Source: Streptomyces iranensis (GTDB lineage: Bacteria; Actinomycetota; Actinomycetes; Streptomycetales; Streptomycetaceae). From it: a stretch of 64,000 bases of DNA. The notes under the pieces are model-generated. The model was not told the DNA's origin and searched no databases. It saw only the letters and a program-made list of their open reading frames with translations. This document shows positions 1 through 7,809 of the stretch, piece by piece (positions within the stretch are counted from its first letter, which is position 1; each line of letters begins with the position of its first letter). A program made the position numbers and the translations under genes. The stretch covers positions 310,001-374,000 of the forward strand of contig NZ_JAGGLR010000005.1 of NCBI RefSeq assembly GCF_017874715.1, given 5' to 3'.

Positions 1-632
1 TGGTGAAGGCGGCGGAGCTGCTGGCCTCGGTGGGGCTGTCCGACCCCGAGCGCCGGATGCGGCAGCGCCCGCACGAGCTGTCCGGCGGGATGCTGCAACG
101 GGTCGTGATCGCCGCCGCCCTGTCCACCGACCCGGACCTCCTCCTCGCCGACGAGGCGACGAGCGCGCTGGACGCGACCACCCAGGCGGAGGTGCTGGCC
201 CTGCTGCGGTCCATCCAGGAGGAGCGGCGGCGGGCCGGAAGCGGCATCGGAACGCTCTTCATCACCCACGACCTGCCGCTCGCGGCCGCCTACTGCGACC
301 GCGTGTACGTGATGTACGCGGGCCGTGTGGTGGAGCAGCAGCCCGCCCGCGGGCTGTTCGCCGACCCGAAACACCCCTACACCCGCGGTCTGCTGGAATG
401 CTCGCCCAGCCTGGGGGACGACCGCGAGCCGCGGCCCATCCCCGGCCGCCCGCCCTCCCTGTCCGACGCCCTCACCGGCTGCCCCTTCCTCCCGCGCTGC
501 GCACGGGCCGAGGCGGAGTGCGAGACCTGGGCGCCGGTGGCCGTCCCCCTAGGCGGCGACGGCGACGGATCGGAGAGGTACGGCTTCGCGGCCTGCCGCC
601 GACTGGAACTCGTATCGAGGAGCAGCGCATGA
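1..632 (+). CDS. dppD: Oligopeptide/dipeptide ABC transporter ATPase, DppD/OppD type (C-terminal part)
   Basis: Cytoplasmic ATPase subunit of a peptide importer; it hydrolyses ATP to drive uptake through permeases that would lie left of the window. The first codon in frame starts at base 3, and the Walker A motif is outside, so this is a 5'-truncated view rather than a broken gene. Visible, counted from base 3: ABC signature LSGGM at residues 26-30, Walker B ending in Asp50-Glu51, the switch His89, and the C-terminal oligopeptide-transporter extension with GCPFLPRC near residue 160. The stop overlaps the ATG of the next ATPase (ATGA), so the two are translationally coupled. The substrate (di-/oligopeptide, or nickel) cannot be told from this subunit. 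Confidence 0.9.
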   Translation, partial: VKAAELLASVGLSDPERRMRQRPHELSGGMLQRVVIAAALSTDPDLLLADEATSALDATTQAEVLALLRSIQEERRRAGSGIGTLFITHDLPLAAAYCDRVYVMYAGRVVEQQPARGLFADPKHPYTRGLLECSPSLGDDREPRPIPGRPPSLSDALTGCPFLPRCARAEAECETWAPVAVPLGGDGDGSERYGFAACRRLELVSRSSA

Positions 633-1486
633 CCGAGCCCGCACTCGTCGTGGAGGGGCTGCGCAAGGACTACGCGCTCCCGGGCGGTGGCCGGACCACG
701 GCCGTGGACGACGTCTCGTTCTCCGTCCCGGCCGGCGGCTCGCTGGGCATCGTCGGGGAGTCCGGCTCCGGCAAGACCACGGTGGCCCGGATCCTGGTGG
801 ACCTCGTACGCCCGGACGCGGGGACCATCACGGTGAACGGGCGGGAGCGCACACCGGGGCGGCGGGGCGGTGGGCTGCCGCTCGGACCGGGTGCGCGCCG
901 GGCGGCCCGGCTGGGCCGCGCCCGCGAGATCCAGATCGTCTTCCAGGACCCGTACGTATCGCTCGACCCGCGGCTGACCGCGCGTCAGTGTCTGCACACC
1001 GCGCTGCGGCTGCACGGCCGGTACGAGGGGCAGGCCGCCGCCGGCCGGATCGAGGAGCTGCTGGACCAGGTGGGCCTCGGCAAGCGGGAGGGCGACGCCC
1101 GCCCACGCGGTCTGTCGGGCGGGCAGCGCCAGCGGCTGGCCATCGCCCGTGCGCTCGCCGTGGAACCCGAGGTGCTGGTGCTGGACGAGGCGGTGGCGGC
1201 GCTGGACGTGTCCATCCAGGCGCAGATCCTCCGGCTGCTCGCCGACATCCGCCGGGACACCGGCGTGGCCCTGGTCTTCGTCAGCCATGACCTGGCCGTC
1301 GTACGGCACATCACGGACGACACGCTGGTGATGCGGCGCGGCCGCGCGGTCGAGACGGGCCCGACGGCCCGGGTTCTGGACACCCCGGAGGATCCGTACA
1401 CCCGGCTCCTGCTGTCGTCGGTGCCGCACGACGGCTGGGACCCGGCGGAGACGGTACGGCTGCGCGCGGAACTCGCCGAGCTGTGA
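629..1486 (+). CDS. dppF: Oligopeptide/dipeptide ABC transporter ATPase, DppF/OppF type
   Basis: Second ATPase of the peptide importer, 285 aa. Walker A GESGSGKTT is at residues 43-51, Q-loop Gln106, signature LSGGQ at 162-166, Walker B Asp186-Glu187 and H-loop His220. A basic, glycine-rich insert of about 25 residues (roughly 73-98) sits between Walker A and the Q-loop. The start at 629 was chosen because it gives the ATGA overlap with the preceding ATPase; the frame stays open further upstream only because of GC bias. It is the last gene of the operon, and degenerate DNA follows the stop. Family assignment is secure; the substrate is inferred. Confidence 0.92.
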   Translation: MTEPALVVEGLRKDYALPGGGRTTAVDDVSFSVPAGGSLGIVGESGSGKTTVARILVDLVRPDAGTITVNGRERTPGRRGGGLPLGPGARRAARLGRAREIQIVFQDPYVSLDPRLTARQCLHTALRLHGRYEGQAAAGRIEELLDQVGLGKREGDARPRGLSGGQRQRLAIARALAVEPEVLVLDEAVAALDVSIQAQILRLLADIRRDTGVALVFVSHDLAVVRHITDDTLVMRRGRAVETGPTARVLDTPEDPYTRLLLSSVPHDGWDPAETVRLRAELAEL

Positions 1487-1559
1487 GCATCTGCCCGATG
1501 AAGCGCAGTTCCTAGTTGTGCTCCCCCGTGCGAGCAGGTCCGGGGCCTCGTCCTCGTTC

Positions 1560-1870
1560 AGCTTCCGGCATCAGAACGGTGTTGACCTTGACCGGGGGTC
1601 AGGCCCGCGTCGCGGGCGGCCTCCAGGCCCTCAATGACGTCCTTGTGCCGACCCCGGGCGGGTGAGGGTCTTGAAGACGTCCGGGCGGAGGGTGACCAGG
1701 GAGATGTTCGCCCGGTCCGGGGCCCGCCGCCTTCAGGGGCCGTCGCCGTGCGCTTGAGGCCGATGCCAGGTCGGGCTTGGCCAGCCACTGCAGGCCCTCT
1801 TCGGGCATGCAGTACGTACAGCGCAGATTGCACCGGTCGGTCAGCGAGCCCCGCAGATCGACTGATCGAT
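1560..1870 (-). pseudogene. moaA: moaA remnant (GTP 3',8-cyclase, molybdenum cofactor synthesis)
   Basis: On the minus strand near 1770-1860 a short reading frame encodes [18 protein letters not shown], the unmistakable radical-SAM CxxxCxxC segment of MoaA, followed by a few more MoaA-like residues. The similarity then jumps frames: GIGLKRT near 1750 and [19 protein letters not shown] near 1590-1640 are later MoaA segments. The region between them (the SAM-binding glycine-rich part) is missing and at least two frameshifts are present. The remainder of the roughly 330-residue enzyme is absent. This is a decayed duplicate, since a working moaA would be expected elsewhere in such a genome (inference). 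Confidence 0.8.
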
Positions 1871-2667
1871 ACGAAACGGATGGCGTCGGTCTCGCAGCGA
1901 GCCGCACGGATGTGGTACATCCGCGAGGTGGATCCGGCGACACGGCTGTTGCCGACTTGTTCGGGGACGGCGTCTACCCCGTCGAGTACTTCGCTGAACA
2001 ACTTCCGGTTCAACGAGTCGGCGGTCGGCCTGCCGGTCAGGCGACTGCAGGCGGGCTTGCGTGCCTGCAGTACGTGGCCCTCACTTCGCTGCGGGCGGAC
2101 CTGGCCAGGCTGCCGACGGATGATCTGATCGAGGGTGTGGACCGAGTGATCTAGGTGGTGGGCGACCGCTCATGGTCGATCGACATGCAGCGCTACGACT
2201 TCCAGTTCACCGGTGCAGATGAGGGATATGGCCTACAAGTGATGTCACGTCATCGACTGTTGCTCCTGCGCCATCCACCGCATGGCGCCCATCTGCACTC
2301 GCGTCAGACCCAGGACGACTCCCACGATGATCGCCCACAACCAACCGACTCCGTGTCGCGCCGTTGATCGGGGGCGTGCTGCGCTGCATCACGGTGGTGA
2401 TACACAACGCGGGCCACGAGAACACCGCGTTGCTCTACCGCTGGCAGATGCGCTGCACCGCCGGAAATGATCACGATGGATCCTGCGATGCGGATCTCTG
2501 ACCTGCACCAAGCTCAAGAAAAGCTCAGATCAATCGTGATGTTCCGGTGCACTGGGGCGGGTGCCCCATGACATACTTCGTACGCGCTCCGCACCTCCCG
2601 CGATCATCGCGGCAGGTTCGCCGAGAACCCTCGACGGACCTGCTCGAAGATCGAATGGGGGTGGGAC
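1871..2667. other. Degenerate region without a supported intact gene
   Basis: About 800 bases with no reading frame of convincing codon usage on either strand. It holds an inverted repeat with 9-bp arms (2044-2052 and 2063-2071). It also holds a minus-strand stretch (about 2245-2377) that in one frame reads as a hydrophobic helix, GWLWAIIVGVVLGLTR, followed by QMGAMRWMA. That frame is closed upstream by a stop before any ATG or GTG, so it looks like the end of a broken small membrane protein gene. Together with the moaA remnant it suggests a deletion scar. Confidence 0.5.
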
Positions 2668-2796
2668 GTGGGTGATGCAGACGATGTCAAGCCTCGCCGA
2701 CGAGGTTGGACCGATGCCGAGCGTTGGCAGGTCTATCTGGCGGCGGCAGGGTTGATCGTGGCCATCATCGCCGTTGTGGGACAGTTCGCGCAGTAG
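2668..2796 (+). CDS. Possible 42-aa single-span membrane peptide
   Basis: A GTG-started frame of 42 codons encodes a charged N-terminus (KPRRRGWTDAERWQ) followed by a hydrophobic stretch LAAAGLIVAIIAVVGQF and a short tail. This is the usual layout of small N-in membrane peptides. A purine-rich run (GGGGGTGGGA) lies immediately upstream and could act as ribosome binding site. The gene ends 43 bases before a strong hairpin terminator, which supports it being a real transcription unit. No family recognised. The start could lie one or two codons either way. The frame is short, so chance cannot be excluded. Confidence 0.45.
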   Translation: MGDADDVKPRRRGWTDAERWQVYLAAAGLIVAIIAVVGQFAQ

Positions 2797-2839
2797 AAGT
2801 CCCACACACGAGACGGTCGGGACCGAGCTTCGTACGCAG

Positions 2840-2870
2840 AAGCCCGGTCGGTAGTTAGGCGACCGGGCTT
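2840..2870 (+). terminator. Hairpin terminator, 11-bp perfect stem
   Basis: AAGCCCGGTCG at 2840-2850 is the exact complement of CGACCGGGCTT at 2860-2870, with a 9-base loop. The A-rich 5' side and CTT 3' side give a classic intrinsic terminator shape. It lies just behind the small membrane-peptide frame and would also insulate the decayed region from the next gene cluster. Confidence 0.75.
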
Positions 2871-3045
2871 GTGAACCGCGTGGGAGGGTCTGGCTCGGGG
2901 TGCCTCCCGGGTCGGGCCCTCCAGTGTCGCTCGGGACTGGGCGGTTGGCATCCCCCGATCGACACGAGAGAACTATACCTGGCTCAGGTCACCGTGGAGC
3001 CTGTTCCGGCGGCGCTGTAGCACGAGGAGATCCCTATTTCCTCGC

Positions 3046-3549
3046 CTAAACGCCTCGGTCAGACGAGACGCGCCGCCCACCGCGACGGGAAGCTGCCCCC
3101 TCGGTCGGGGCGCCGGGGCGGGAGCCCAGCTCCGCCCACACCGTCTTGCCCACCGGATGGTGCGGCTCGGTGCCCCAGCGGTCGGCGAGCGCGTCCACCA
3201 GCAGCAGGCCGCGCCCGGTTTCGCGGTCCGGGGGAGGGGCGGTCGGCTGGAGGGCGGGCTGCCGTTCGCCCCGTGTGTCGGTGACCTCGATGCGGAGGGT
3301 TTCCGTGGCGCCGTCGAGGACGAGGCCGAGCCGGAAGTCGCGGCCCGGTACGCGCCCGTGCAGCGCCGCGTTGGCGCTCAGTTCGGCGATGACCGCCACG
3401 GCGCGGTCGGCGACGTCGGGTGACACGGGCCAGACGCGGAGCTGTTCCACGGCGAGCAGCCGGGCCAGCCGGGCCCCGCGCCGCGTGGCGGACAGACGCT
3501 GGGTAAAGGTCCAGCTCGTGGCGGGGAGTTGGGGCGTGCTTGCGTTCAT
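3046..3549 (-). CDS. ATP-binding protein of the anti-sigma factor (RsbW/SpoIIAB-like HATPase) family
   Basis: A 167-aa cytoplasmic protein with a GHKL ATPase fold. The N-box reads AELSANAALHG and the G-box region GRGLLLVDALADRWG near residue 125. The family contains serine kinases that inactivate anti-sigma factor antagonists, but many Streptomyces members have no known partner. The ATG at 3549 (MNAS) was chosen over the upstream in-frame ATG because the extra N-terminus is unlike the family. It is transcribed away from the XRE/DUF397 pair, a recurrent three-gene arrangement in Streptomyces that suggests a shared regulatory module. The final 25 residues are basic and probably disordered. Confidence 0.85.
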   Translation of the reverse strand: MNASTPQLPATSWTFTQRLSATRRGARLARLLAVEQLRVWPVSPDVADRAVAVIAELSANAALHGRVPGRDFRLGLVLDGATETLRIEVTDTRGERQPALQPTAPPPDRETGRGLLLVDALADRWGTEPHHPVGKTVWAELGSRPGAPTEGAASRRGGRRVSSDRGV

Positions 3550-3711
3550 GGGGCCACGGTGGCGGGTGATCTTCGACCTTCGCCAGCACCGCGCCGCGTA
3601 CGCAGCGTCAGCGTACATGCGCGTTCGGTGGACGGTACAGCCGTTGATCCGTCACTCTGGGTGAGTCGAGCGCGGGGGCCCTCGCACGTACACACCTGGA
3701 GGTGTCCGCGT

Positions 3712-4569
3712 ATGACGACCGACAACACCTGTATGGCCGGGGACGGTGACTGGGAACGGGAACCCGACCCCTCCGACAGTCTGCGGACTTTCGGGGCCGT
3801 GGTCCAGGCCCTCCGCGAACACGCGGGCCTCACCCGGGCTCAGTTCGGGGAGCTGGTCCGATTCTCGAAGCACACCGTGGCGTCGGTGGAGCTGGGGCGG
3901 CGCATGCCGGACGACTCGTTCGTGGAGCGGGCGGAGGAGGTCCTGGGCAACACGGGCGCGCTACGGAAGGCGGCCCAGCATCTGTCGCGCGGCGAGCCGG
4001 GTCTTGCGGCGTGGTTCCGGCGGTGGGCGCGGCTGGAGCGGGTGGCGGTGAGCCTGTACACGTATGAGTGTCGGCTGGTGCCGGGGCTGTTGCAGCCGGA
4101 GGACTACGCGCGGGCGGTCTTCGATGGCACCATCCCTCTGCTGACGGATGAGCAGTTGGAGGCCCAGCTTGTGGCGCGGACCGAGCGGCAGAAGATGCTG
4201 CACGAGCGGCCGCACGTCCCGTTCAGCTTCATCGTGGAGGAGGCCGTGTTCCGGCGCGGGTTCGGCGACAGGGAGCAGCGGCGGGCCTTGCTCGACCACG
4301 TACTGGAGCACAGCGCACCGCGCAATGTGAAGCTGCAAGTGGTACCGCTGGAAGCTGAGTTGCACGCCTGCCTGGACGGTCCTGTTCGGCTCTTGGAAAC
4401 GCCGGAGGGGCGGCGCCTCGCGTACTCCGAAGGGCAGCAGAACGGACGGCTGATCGCCGACCGGAAAGAGGTGAGCCTGCTCTGTCAGCGCTATGACACA
4501 CTGCGCTCGCAAGCCCTGACGCCCCAAGACTCGCGGGGCTTGCTGGAGCGACTGCGAGGAGAGCTATGA
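3712..4569 (+). CDS. XRE-family regulator with DUF5753 domain (WhiJ-like)
   Basis: A 285-aa DNA-binding protein. An N-terminal helix-turn-helix covers roughly residues 25-80 (FGELVRFSKHTVASVELGRR is the recognition region). A DUF5753 domain fills the rest, with the typical LYTYECRLVPGLLQPEDYARA segment near residue 120. WhiJ-type proteins control development in Streptomyces together with a small DUF397 partner. The start at 3712 follows the Shine-Dalgarno GGAGGTG about 6 bases upstream; the frame is open further 5' but has no ribosome site there. The ATGA overlap with the next gene couples it to that DUF397 protein. Target genes are unknown. Confidence 0.92.
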   Translation: MTTDNTCMAGDGDWEREPDPSDSLRTFGAVVQALREHAGLTRAQFGELVRFSKHTVASVELGRRMPDDSFVERAEEVLGNTGALRKAAQHLSRGEPGLAAWFRRWARLERVAVSLYTYECRLVPGLLQPEDYARAVFDGTIPLLTDEQLEAQLVARTERQKMLHERPHVPFSFIVEEAVFRRGFGDREQRRALLDHVLEHSAPRNVKLQVVPLEAELHACLDGPVRLLETPEGRRLAYSEGQQNGRLIADRKEVSLLCQRYDTLRSQALTPQDSRGLLERLRGEL

Positions 4570-4751
4570 GCGCGACGGAATTTGCTTGGTTCAAGTCCAG
4601 TTACAGCGGCAGTCAGGGAGACGACTGCGTTGAGGTCGCCGTCACCGAAGGGGCCGTCCACGTACGGGACTCCAAGGACACGGCGCGCGCCGGTCTCGCC
4701 GTCAGCCGTGACGGCTGGGCGCGGTTCATCCGGTTCGCCGCGCACGGCTGA
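4566..4751 (+). CDS. DUF397 protein, partner of the WhiJ-like regulator
   Basis: A 61-aa protein with the family hallmarks: WFKSSYSGSQGDDCVEVAV at the start, VRDSKD in the middle, and an aromatic WARFIRF segment at the end. DUF397 proteins are encoded next to XRE/DUF5753 regulators and are thought to modulate them in a toxin-antitoxin-like or ligand-like way; the mechanism is not settled. The ATG overlaps the stop of the upstream regulator by four bases. Confidence 0.92.
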   Translation: MSATEFAWFKSSYSGSQGDDCVEVAVTEGAVHVRDSKDTARAGLAVSRDGWARFIRFAAHG

Positions 4752-4757
4752 GCCGGA

Positions 4758-4788
4758 GGCGCGCCCGCGAATTCATCGCGGGCGCGCC
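4758..4788. terminator. Bidirectional hairpin between convergent genes, 13-bp perfect stem
   Basis: GGCGCGCCCGCGA (4758-4770) and TCGCGGGCGCGCC (4776-4788) are exact complements around a 5-base loop ATTCA. The loop holds the stop codon of the leftward ssuD gene, so the hairpin includes the last ssuD codons and lies 6 bases after the DUF397 stop. It can serve both converging transcripts. Confidence 0.75.
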
Positions 4789-5882
4789 GGGTGGGCCCAT
4801 AGCCCCTGCTTGCGCAGCAGCGGCAGGACGCCCTCGCCGAACCAGTACGCCTCCTCCAGGTGCGGATAGCCGGACAGGATGAACTCGTCGATGCCGAGGC
4901 GGTGGTACTCGGCGATCCGCTCGGCCACCTCGGCGTGGCTGCCCACCAGGGCCGTGCCCGCACCGCCGCGCACCAGGCCGACACCGGCCCAGAGGTTGGG
5001 GTAGATCTCGAGGTTGTCCAGGCTGCCGCCGTGCAGGGCGAGCATGCGCCGCTGGCCCTCGGACTCGCTGCGGCCGAGGCCGTTCTGGACGGAGCGCACG
5101 GTCTCCGGGTCGAAGCCGTCGAGCAGCCGGCGCGCCTCGGCCCATGCCTGCTCGGCGGTGTCGCGGGTGATGACGTGCAGCCGGATGCCGAAGCGGATCG
5201 TACGGCCCTGCTCGGCGGCGAGGGAGCGGATCCAGGCGATCTTCTCGGCCACCTGGGCGGGGGGTTCGCCCCAGGTGAGGTAGACATCGGAGTGGCGGGC
5301 GGCGACCTGACCGGCGGCGGGGGACGAGCCGCCGAAGTAGACCTGGGGGATCGGGTCGGGGAGCCGGGCCAGCTTGGCGCCCTCGACATGGAGGTGTTCC
5401 CCGGCGAGATCGACGGTCTTGCCGTCCCACAGGTCGCGGACGATGCCCAGGAACTCGCCGGTGCGGGCGTAGCGGGCCTCCTTGTCGAGGAAGTCGCCGT
5501 AGCCGCGCTGCTCCTGGCTCTCACCGCCGGTGACCACGTTGAGCATCAGCCGTCCGCCGGTCTGCCGCTGGTAGGTGGAGGCCATCTGGGCGGCGAAGGT
5601 GGGGGAGAGGAAGCCGGGGCGGAAGGCCACCAGGAACTTCAGCCGCTCGGTGTGCTGGCTGACCATCGCGGTGGTCAGCCAGGCGTCCTCGCACCAGGCA
5701 CCGGTCGGGGTCAGGGCGCCCTCGAAGCCGAGGTGTTCGGCGGCGCGGGCGATCTGGGAGAGATAGCCGACGGACGGCGGGCGGTCCCCTCCGGCCGAGG
5801 TGACGGGGGTGCCATGGCCACCGCCGACGACATGTCGGCTGTCGCCGTTGGTGGGCAGGAACCAGTGGAAGGTGAGGGACAT
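4773..5882 (-). CDS. ssuD: FMNH2-dependent alkanesulfonate monooxygenase SsuD
   Basis: A flavin-dependent LLM-fold (TIM barrel) enzyme, 369 aa, that splits C1-C14 alkanesulfonates to aldehyde and sulfite using FMNH2 supplied by SsuE. It follows E. coli SsuD almost throughout: HWFLPTNGDSR at the start, PTGAWCEDAW with the conserved Cys at residue 64, RIRFGIRLHVI, NLWAGVGLVRGGAGTALVG and the ending LSGYPHLEEAYWFGE. It is the third intact gene of a leftward operon after ssuE and sfnB, 32 bases behind sfnB. No ssuABC sulfonate transporter is present here, so uptake must be encoded elsewhere. Expression is probably sulfur-controlled through the upstream Cys leader and the divergent LysR protein (inference). 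Confidence 0.94.
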   Translation of the reverse strand: MSLTFHWFLPTNGDSRHVVGGGHGTPVTSAGGDRPPSVGYLSQIARAAEHLGFEGALTPTGAWCEDAWLTTAMVSQHTERLKFLVAFRPGFLSPTFAAQMASTYQRQTGGRLMLNVVTGGESQEQRGYGDFLDKEARYARTGEFLGIVRDLWDGKTVDLAGEHLHVEGAKLARLPDPIPQVYFGGSSPAAGQVAARHSDVYLTWGEPPAQVAEKIAWIRSLAAEQGRTIRFGIRLHVITRDTAEQAWAEARRLLDGFDPETVRSVQNGLGRSESEGQRRMLALHGGSLDNLEIYPNLWAGVGLVRGGAGTALVGSHAEVAERIAEYHRLGIDEFILSGYPHLEEAYWFGEGVLPLLRKQGLWAHPARPR

Positions 5883-5914
5883 GGTGCGGCTCCGTTCAGG
5901 GGGGGGCGGGGGGA

Positions 5915-7114
5915 CTACAGGAGGCCGTGGCGGGGAGGTTTCATTCCGTTCAGCACATAGCGGCCGATGTGCTGGACCTTCCAGCGGGCCGGGTCGTGCA
6001 GGGTGTGCGTACGGGCGTCCCGCCAGTGGCGGTGCAGGCCCAGGGCGTCCAGGGCCGAGCGGGTGCCGGACACCTCGAACAGCGAACTGCCCGTCTCCAC
6101 GGCCGCGTTGGCCGCCGCCACCTTCGCCGCGGCCACCGCGATCGACGCCTCGGCGGCGGTGTCGTCGTCGAGATGGCCACGGGCGGTGTCCACGGCCCGC
6201 GCGGCGGCGGACAGCAGCGCCTCGGCGCCCCGGACCTGGAGCGCCAGCTCACCGAAGCGCTGGATGAGCAGCGGATCCTCGGCGGCGGTCTCGAAGCCGC
6301 TCTCGAACCAGGGGCGGCTCTTGGTGCGGACGAACGTCACCGCCTCCGCCAGTGCCCCCGAGGCGACCCCCGAGTCGATGGCCGCGTGCAGCAACTGCGC
6401 GGCGGCTCCGTGCAGTTGGGGCCCGCGGAAGGTGAGGTGGTGCGGTACGACCCGGTCGGCCGGCACCGGCACGGCCGCCAGCCGGACGGTGCCGCTCGCG
6501 GTCGTCCGCTGGCCCATGCCGTCCCAGTCGTCCACGACGGTCAGACCGGGCGCGTCCCGTGGCACATAGGCCACATGGAGTTCGTCGTTCTCCGCACGGG
6601 CCGACACCGGGATCCAGTCGGCGAACAGCGCGCCGGTGGAGTAGTGCTTGACACCGGTCAGGGTGTACGAGCCGTCGGCGGCCGGGGTGAGGCGGGTGCG
6701 GATGTCCTGGAGGTGCTTGGTGCCCGCCTCCGACTGGGCGTTGCCGAACCGCTTCCCGGCCAGCACCTCGCCGAAGAAGAACGCCTGCTGGGCCTCGGTG
6801 CCCTGACGGCGCAGCACATTGACGTAGGAGAAGTGGCTCTGCGGGATCTGGGCGATGCTGGCGTCGGCGGCCGCGAGCAGCCGGAACACCTCGGCGAGGG
6901 CCACGGCGGACACATCCGCGCCGCCGTGCCCGGCCGGGACGGTGATGGCCAGGAGCCCGGACGCGGACAGCCGGTCCAGTTCGGCCCGCGGCAGCCTGCG
7001 TTGCGCGTCGCGCTCGGCGGCGCCCGTACGGAACTCCTCGGCCAGCGCCGCGGCCACCTTCAGCGCCTCGGTGTCATCGGCGATGACATGGGCAGGCTCG
7101 GGCAGGGACGACAT
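5915..7114 (-). CDS. sfnB: SfnB-family (acyl-CoA dehydrogenase-like) sulfur acquisition oxidoreductase
   Basis: A 399-aa acyl-CoA dehydrogenase-fold flavoprotein. The best fit is the SfnB/DszC group, which uses reduced flavin in desulfurisation of sulfones and related organosulfur compounds rather than acyl-CoA oxidation. Supporting segments are GLLAITVPAGHGGADVS near residue 55, QIPQSHFSYVNVLRRQGT, and YSTGALFADW in the middle. It begins 2 bases after the ssuE stop and is followed by ssuD, so all three are co-transcribed and presumably share FMNH2 from SsuE. The exact substrate is not determined. Confidence 0.85.
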   Translation of the reverse strand: MSSLPEPAHVIADDTEALKVAAALAEEFRTGAAERDAQRRLPRAELDRLSASGLLAITVPAGHGGADVSAVALAEVFRLLAAADASIAQIPQSHFSYVNVLRRQGTEAQQAFFFGEVLAGKRFGNAQSEAGTKHLQDIRTRLTPAADGSYTLTGVKHYSTGALFADWIPVSARAENDELHVAYVPRDAPGLTVVDDWDGMGQRTTASGTVRLAAVPVPADRVVPHHLTFRGPQLHGAAAQLLHAAIDSGVASGALAEAVTFVRTKSRPWFESGFETAAEDPLLIQRFGELALQVRGAEALLSAAARAVDTARGHLDDDTAAEASIAVAAAKVAAANAAVETGSSLFEVSGTRSALDALGLHRHWRDARTHTLHDPARWKVQHIGRYVLNGMKPPRHGLL

Positions 7115-7116
7115 GG

Positions 7117-7671
7117 TCAGCTCGCCGCGGCCAGCACGGTGGGGCGGCCGAGCGCCACCGAGAACTGGTCGACCACCTGCTCCAGCGCCTCGGCGGCCCC
7201 GGCGGTCACGCTCACCCCGCCGTCCGGCTCCACCGTGATGTCCTTGTCCAGGGTGAACCAGCCCTGGACGATATGGGCCGCGCCCATGGAGGACAGCACC
7301 GGCCGCAGCGCGTAGTCGATGGCCAGGACGTGGGCGGTGCTGCCACCGGTGGCCAGCGGCAGCACGGTCTTGCCCGTGAGCGCGTACTGCGGCAGCAGGT
7401 CCAGCAGGGACTTCAGCAGCCCGGAGTAGGCGGCCTTGTAGACCGGCGTCCCCACCACGAGCCCGTCCGCCTGCTCGACCAGCGCCTTGGCCCGGACGAT
7501 GGCCGGGTGCGAGAAGTCCGCGCCGAGCAGCGCGGCGGCGGGCAGGCTGCGGACGTCGAGCGGCACCACATGATGGCCCTGGGCGGTCAGCCGGGCGTCC
7601 AGATGGCGCAGCAGCCGGGCGGTGCGTGAGGTGGCGGAGGGAGAGCCGGAGAGGGACAGGACGGTGGCCAT
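7117..7671 (-). CDS. ssuE: NAD(P)H-dependent FMN reductase SsuE
   Basis: A 184-aa flavodoxin-fold reductase that supplies FMNH2 to SsuD and probably SfnB. Visible: LSGSPSATSRTARLL phosphate-binding loop at the N-terminus, GTPVYKAAYSGLLKSLLDLLP in the middle, PLATGGSTAH after it. The ATG at 7671 follows AAGGG at a proper distance; an in-frame TTG two codons earlier sits on top of that ribosome site and was rejected. It is the first intact gene of the sulfur operon, about 60 bases behind the sfnG remnant. Confidence 0.93.
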   Translation of the reverse strand: MATVLSLSGSPSATSRTARLLRHLDARLTAQGHHVVPLDVRSLPAAALLGADFSHPAIVRAKALVEQADGLVVGTPVYKAAYSGLLKSLLDLLPQYALTGKTVLPLATGGSTAHVLAIDYALRPVLSSMGAAHIVQGWFTLDKDITVEPDGGVSVTAGAAEALEQVVDQFSVALGRPTVLAAAS

Positions 7672-7731
7672 GGGCAACCCTTCGTGATGCGGTTCAGGCG
7701 GTGGGGTGGGAGCCGGTGGGAACGGTGGCGG

Positions 7732-7809
7732 TCACCGGTGGGTGCTGGTGACCGGACCGCCGCTGACATTGGGCACCCAATAGGCGAAACGGAGGGGTTC
7801 TGCGGGCAT
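7732..7809 (-). pseudogene. sfnG: sfnG remnant (dimethyl sulfone monooxygenase), first ~20 codons only
   Basis: A 25-codon frame starts with PLRFAYWVPNVSGG, the highly conserved N-terminus of the FMNH2-dependent LLM monooxygenase SfnG (family length about 360 aa). After GG the sequence loses similarity and stops at a TGA. The rest of the gene has been deleted, leaving about 60 bases before ssuE. A GGGAG ribosome site still precedes the ATG. In other genomes sfnG lies beside sfnB and ssu-type genes, which fits the position. The short frame may still be translated as an operon leader. Confidence 0.82.

Noticed and set aside
1777..2154. A 125-codon plus-strand frame opposite the moaA remnant
   Set aside because: Its first part is antisense to a recognisable MoaA segment; the remaining text matches nothing I know and lacks a ribosome site.
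3546..3833. A 95-codon minus-strand frame between the HATPase and WhiJ-like genes
   Set aside because: It overlaps the control region and the 5' part of the WhiJ-like gene and shows no coding character.
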